Below, one piece after another: positions 6,914 through 10,460 of a DNA stretch of 10,460 nt. The notes under the pieces were generated by a model that was given only the letters and a program-made list of their open reading frames with translations, had not been told where the DNA came from and ran no database searches. The DNA is from an uncultured Collinsella sp. (GTDB lineage: Bacteria; Actinomycetota; Coriobacteriia; Coriobacteriales; Coriobacteriaceae). A program made the translations under genes and the position numbers. The stretch is from positions 1 through 10,460 of the forward strand of contig CALINZ010000248.1 in the NCBI GenBank assembly GCA_938045085.1, in the 5' to 3' direction. Position 1 is the stretch's first letter, and each line of letters opens with the position of its first letter.

Positions 6914-9900
6914 ATGGGCATCAAAAACGCGATTATGCGCGCTGCCGATAAAGCCGGCAACGCGGTCGCAACCGTCTCGGTACTCAGCAGCTGCCAACTC
7001 GATGAGGTCAACAAAAAGCGAACAGCATACTTGTCAGAAAAGCCGAATCCGGCAGACGAGCAAGCTGTCGAGCTCACCAATCGACTCTTGGCAACTGCCG
7101 CCGTTGAGCTTCACAACGCCTATCTGCCGCAGCTGCGAAATGCATACGCGCCGATTGACCCCTCTATCGAATACCCCACGGGCTTTAACGCCGACAACAA
7201 CATCCGCTTCATGAATATCACGAAGTGGATCGTCGACCCCAACGAAGACAGTCTTGAGAAGCTTGTAAATGTGTACGACGTTCTTTCTGACGAAGACTGC
7301 AACATTGCGCTGGTTTTTAATCGAACCAGCGCAAGCACCGAGGTATTCCTTGCAGCCGTCAATAGTGACAATGCCCGTGACAACATCGACGCCGATAATT
7401 TTTCCCGGCGCATGTCGGATGCCCTAAGGGGTAACTTCCCCGGTTCCGAAACGGGACCCGCCAACCGCGGCCCCATTCCGTGTCTAGACAATCGACGCTC
7501 GTCTTCGGTTGCCGCCGTTTCGAATATTCCGGCCGAAAAGAACGAGAAGTTCGTCACGCAAACCATTGAGAAAGTTCTTGACGGCATTGTGCCTGGCAGG
7601 CCGAGCGAAGACTACACTATCGTGCTGCTCGCAACCCCGATTCACGATATCGAATCGCGTAAACTCCGCCTCGCCGAGCTCCACACACTGCTGACGCCCT
7701 ATGCCACATGGACGACCAACTACACATATCACCAGAACGACTCCATCGGATCGTCCGCGACGATTGGCATCAATGCGGGTGTGAGCGCCGGCAGACAGGT
7801 GGGAAACAATCAGGCGGTAGCGCAAAACTACAACGAGACAGACTCGACAAACGGGTCGGTCTCGGAATCGAGCAACGAGAGCGTAACCGACTCGTCCACA
7901 TCGACCGAAAGCATCACGGATACGGTCACCGACGGCAGGAATGAGTCCTCGAGCGGAGGCGTTGACTTAGGCGTATCCGCAAGTCACACGGAGGGTTCGT
8001 TGCACTCCACGTCCACGGCAAAAGGCATGAGCTCATCTACCGGCAAAGCCATATCCAACTCGCTCGGCAAAGCCGTCACCAGCGGTGTTGGCAAGGCCGT
8101 CTCTAAGGGAGCCTCCGTGACTTCCGGTGTTTCTCAAGCCGTAAATCTCGGCGCCAACTTTGGCGGATCGTTCGCACGCTCAAGCACGGTCACCGCTACC
8201 ATCGGTACCGACGAAGGCATCACACAGACGTTCAAGAATTACTCCATCCAACACGCGCTCGAAATACTCGAGTTGCAAATGAAGCGCTACGACCTTGCCT
8301 CGGCACTCGGCATGTGGGACTTTTGCGCCTACGTGCTATCAGAAGACCACAACGTCGCGAACAACGTTGCCCACACCTACCTCGCCCTCACCCAGGGCAA
8401 AGAGTCCTATATGTCTCAGGCTGCGGTAAACCTCTGGCGTGGAGACCTCGGAGAGCAAAGCGCCGACGCTGCGGCAATCTGTTCCTACCTTCGCGATCTA
8501 CGCCATCCTGTTTTTGCCCTCTCCCCCGCCCTGCTCGATCAACATCCGAGCTTTTCGGTTTATCCGGCAACGGTCGACGCAACGACCGCCCTTTCGGGCA
8601 AGGAGTTGGCCTATTCGCTCAACTTTCCCAAGAAGTCCGTCCCAGGGCTACCCGTCATCGAGTGCGCTTCTTTTGGACGCAATGTCTCAACGCTCGATGG
8701 CACGCAGCCCCAACAAGGCCTTTGCATAGGCAAGGTTTTCCATATGCATCGCGAGGAACGCATTAGGACGTTCCTGTCAAAAGACTCGCTCGCCTCGCAC
8801 ACCTTTGTTACGGGCAGCACCGGTGCAGGAAAGACCAATACCGTCTGCCGCATCCTCGATCAGGCGCTCGATCAGCAGGTCAACTTCCTTGTCATTGAAC
8901 CTGCCAAGGGCGAATACAAGGACGTGTACGGGGGCCGCGAAGACGTAAACGTCTTTGGAACCAATCCAGAATTCGCGCCGCTCCTGCGCATCAATCCTTT
9001 TAGCTTCCCGTCCGGCATCCATGTGCTGGAGCACCTCGACCGACTCGTTGAGATCATTAACGTTTGCTGGCCCATGTACGCCGCCATGCCCGCCGTCCTT
9101 AAAGACGCTGTCGCCAGGTCATACGAAGACTGTGGATGGGACCTTGCCGCTTCTGATAACCCATATGGAGCCGATCTCTTTCCTTGCTTTGCAGATGTTG
9201 CCCGCAACGTCCGCGAGATTCTCGATTCCAGCGAGTACGACGCCGAAAATAAGGGCGCCTACAAGGGTTCGCTGCTCACACGTCTCAACTCGCTCACCAA
9301 CGGGCTCAACGGTATGATGCTTTCGTCGAACGAAGTCGACGCTACCGTGCTTTTTGACGCCAACACTGTCATCGATCTTTCGCGCATTGGCTCCGCCGAA
9401 ACAAAATCCCTACTCATGGGTCTTCTTGTACTCAAACTACAAGAATATCGTATGGCCGAGAAAAAGGGCATGAACCAGCCGCTTCGCCATCTGACCGTTC
9501 TTGAAGAGGCGCACAACCTGCTTAAGCGATCGTCAAGCGACCAAGGCTCGGAAAGCGGAAACCTTGCCGGCAAGAGCGTCGAGATGATCTCAAATGCCAT
9601 CGCCGAGATGCGCACATACGGCGAAGGCTTCATCATCGCCGACCAGGCGCCCGGACTTCTCGATATGGCAGCCATTCGCAACACAAATACCAAGATCATC
9701 CATCGCCTGCCCGATCTTTCGGACCGCGAGCTTGCCGGTCGCGCCGTCAGCCTCAACGACCAACAGATCGTCGAACTGGCACGCTTGCCTAAGGGCGTTG
9801 CGGCCATTTACCAAAACGATTGGGTTGAGCCGGTGCTCTGCAAGATCGCCAAAGCAGAGGATGGCGAGCACTTTACATACAGCCGACCCATCGACGATGT

Positions 9901-10345
9901 CGCAAGCAACCAGAGCGATGGTGCCCTTGCCGTAGCGCGCATGTTGGCATACGGCATCAGCATTGGAACCGAGGCGGAACTGCATAGCATTCGCGAACGG
10001 CTCGATCGCCTCCATATCGGCGCGTCAACAAAGGTCAGTATTCTGCGCACCGCCCAAAACCCGCCCAGCGAACCGCACATGACCAAGCTGGCGCCCATTA
10101 TGAGTGCGCTGTTCCCCGATGTCGTCAAAACGGTCGAACGTGAGCTCAAGAGCAGCAGTGAAGCCGAGCAATTGACAAGAGCGGCAGAAGCGGCACTCAG
10201 GTCCTCCATCGACCGCGATATCGACAGCCGCACCAGGCAGGTCATCATCCAGGGCATCATGACCGATGTCTTGTGTCTGCAAATGCAAGATACCCAAGCA
10301 TATTCCGATTGGCACAACTGGAACGAGAATAGCGAGGTGAGCTAA
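6914..10345 (+). CDS. HerA/FtsK-superfamily ATPase with long Ser/Gly-rich N-terminal region
   Basis: A 1143-residue ATPase of the HerA/FtsK superfamily (DUF87-like). The ATPase core covers about 600-980: LCIGKVFH (603-610) leads into Walker A GSTGAGKTN (634-642, K640), then IEPAKGEYKDVYG (661-673), Walker B LTVLEEAHNLL (860-870, acidic E864/E865), the polar ADQAPG (909-914), and HRL (930-932) where the family's arginine finger is expected. Such proteins form hexamers that translocate DNA or act as motors in defence and conjugation. Unusual is the ~600-residue N-terminal part: a helical and alpha/beta segment (1-275), a low-complexity Ser/Thr/Asn/Glu region (306-347), a Gly/Ser/Ala octad repeat (375-398) and a further helical domain (440-530). 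The C-terminal 160 residues are helical. No signal peptide or clear membrane helix is seen. The start is 9 nt after the GTPase stop; only weak AGG-type sites precede it, so coupling to the upstream gene is likely. No NurA-type nuclease is visible in the window. Confidence 0.9.
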   Translation: MGIKNAIMRAADKAGNAVATVSVLSSCQLDEVNKKRTAYLSEKPNPADEQAVELTNRLLATAAVELHNAYLPQLRNAYAPIDPSIEYPTGFNADNNIRFMNITKWIVDPNEDSLEKLVNVYDVLSDEDCNIALVFNRTSASTEVFLAAVNSDNARDNIDADNFSRRMSDALRGNFPGSETGPANRGPIPCLDNRRSSSVAAVSNIPAEKNEKFVTQTIEKVLDGIVPGRPSEDYTIVLLATPIHDIESRKLRLAELHTLLTPYATWTTNYTYHQNDSIGSSATIGINAGVSAGRQVGNNQAVAQNYNETDSTNGSVSESSNESVTDSSTSTESITDTVTDGRNESSSGGVDLGVSASHTEGSLHSTSTAKGMSSSTGKAISNSLGKAVTSGVGKAVSKGASVTSGVSQAVNLGANFGGSFARSSTVTATIGTDEGITQTFKNYSIQHALEILELQMKRYDLASALGMWDFCAYVLSEDHNVANNVAHTYLALTQGKESYMSQAAVNLWRGDLGEQSADAAAICSYLRDLRHPVFALSPALLDQHPSFSVYPATVDATTALSGKELAYSLNFPKKSVPGLPVIECASFGRNVSTLDGTQPQQGLCIGKVFHMHREERIRTFLSKDSLASHTFVTGSTGAGKTNTVCRILDQALDQQVNFLVIEPAKGEYKDVYGGREDVNVFGTNPEFAPLLRINPFSFPSGIHVLEHLDRLVEIINVCWPMYAAMPAVLKDAVARSYEDCGWDLAASDNPYGADLFPCFADVARNVREILDSSEYDAENKGAYKGSLLTRLNSLTNGLNGMMLSSNEVDATVLFDANTVIDLSRIGSAETKSLLMGLLVLKLQEYRMAEKKGMNQPLRHLTVLEEAHNLLKRSSSDQGSESGNLAGKSVEMISNAIAEMRTYGEGFIIADQAPGLLDMAAIRNTNTKIIHRLPDLSDRELAGRAVSLNDQQIVELARLPKGVAAIYQNDWVEPVLCKIAKAEDGEHFTYSRPIDDVASNQSDGALAVARMLAYGISIGTEAELHSIRERLDRLHIGASTKVSILRTAQNPPSEPHMTKLAPIMSALFPDVVKTVERELKSSSEAEQLTRAAEAALRSSIDRDIDSRTRQVIIQGIMTDVLCLQMQDTQAYSDWHNWNENSEVS
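8036..8107 (+). repeat. Three tandem 24-base units encoding a GKA-containing octapeptide
   Basis: Within the ATPase gene, residues 375-398 consist of three octads: STGKAISN, SLGKAVTS, GVGKAVSK. The glycines G377, G385 and G393 are spaced exactly eight residues apart. At the DNA level GGCAAAGCC or GGCAAGGCC recurs every 24 bases. The pattern decays into related Gly/Ser/Ala sequence up to about residue 430. The Gly/small-residue spacing resembles glycine-zipper packing, but this is inference. Confidence 0.75.
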
Positions 10346-10460
10346 TGGAGTTCAAGCAAATGAAAGACAGCGTCGCCAAACTGGGCGATAAACTTGGGTT
10401 CAATCCCGATAAACTCATTGGCCCCGAATCAAAGGAAACCAAAACAGAAGTTAGCGATAT
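10345..10460 (+). CDS. Third gene of the operon, 5' end only
   Basis: The ATG overlaps the last base of the ATPase stop codon (TAATG). It is preceded by GAGGTGA (10334-10340) four bases upstream, so both a strong ribosome binding site and translational coupling support the start. The 38 visible codons begin MEFKQMKDSVAKLGDKLGF and continue with NPDKLIGPESKETKTEVSD, a lysine-rich, soluble, probably amphipathic-helical start followed by a polar linker. The frame is open to the window edge. Function cannot be assigned. Its position says it belongs to the same functional unit as the dynamin-like GTPase and the HerA-like ATPase. Confidence 0.8.
   Translation, partial: MEFKQMKDSVAKLGDKLGFNPDKLIGPESKETKTEVSD

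Noticed and set aside
8036..8107. Octad repeats as a sign of a secreted or surface-anchored protein
   Set aside because: The protein lacks a signal peptide, membrane anchor or sorting motif and carries a cytoplasmic ATPase domain with complete Walker motifs.
6914..10345. Assigning the ATPase to a HerA-NurA DNA-end-resection pair or to a named defence system
   Set aside because: No NurA-type nuclease, Sir2 or DUF4297 partner is visible in the window, and the long Ser/Gly-rich N-terminal region is not what I know of those HerA proteins.

Overview
The window looks like chromosomal DNA from a G+C-rich, gut-type actinobacterium. The compact gene layout, strong AAAGGAGG/GAAAGGA-type ribosome binding sites and the style of the metabolic genes suggest Coriobacteriia, for example Collinsella. 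This is inference from general appearance; no marker gene is present.

Left part (1-4315), ordinary chromosomal genes. A class I/II PLP aminotransferase lies on the minus strand (149-1285). It is divergent from a 219-residue protein of uncertain function with faint flavodoxin-like features (1379-2038, plus). That gene converges, with a single base between stop codons, on a minus-strand pair: an intracellular GH13 alpha-amylase-family glycosidase (2607-3983) followed 3 nt later by a hypoxanthine/uracil-type DNA glycosylase (2040-2603). The intergenic region 3984-4315 is informative. It holds a candidate -10 for the glycosidase, a perfect 22-bp inverted repeat that reads as a minus-strand intrinsic terminator, and directly upstream of that terminator what looks like the last ~24 codons of a minus-strand membrane-protein gene whose body is missing.

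Right part (4316-10460), an accessory-looking operon on the plus strand. An 862-residue dynamin-like GTPase is followed after 9 nt by a 1143-residue HerA/FtsK-superfamily ATPase, which carries a long N-terminal region with a Ser/Thr/Gly/Asn-rich, partly octad-repeated segment. The ATPase stop overlaps by one base (TAATG) the start of a third gene that runs off the window after 38 codons. The tight spacing argues that the three products act together. A large membrane-remodelling-type GTPase paired with a DNA- or protein-translocating-type hexameric ATPase fits an anti-phage defence, stress-response or DNA-transfer role. I do not recognise it as a named system, and it is the best candidate here for something undescribed. 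The start of the operon is visibly A+T-richer than the left part, and it begins where a neighbouring gene is cut off. Both observations fit an island or replacement event.

No tRNA, rRNA, CRISPR array, insertion sequence, integrase or origin was seen.
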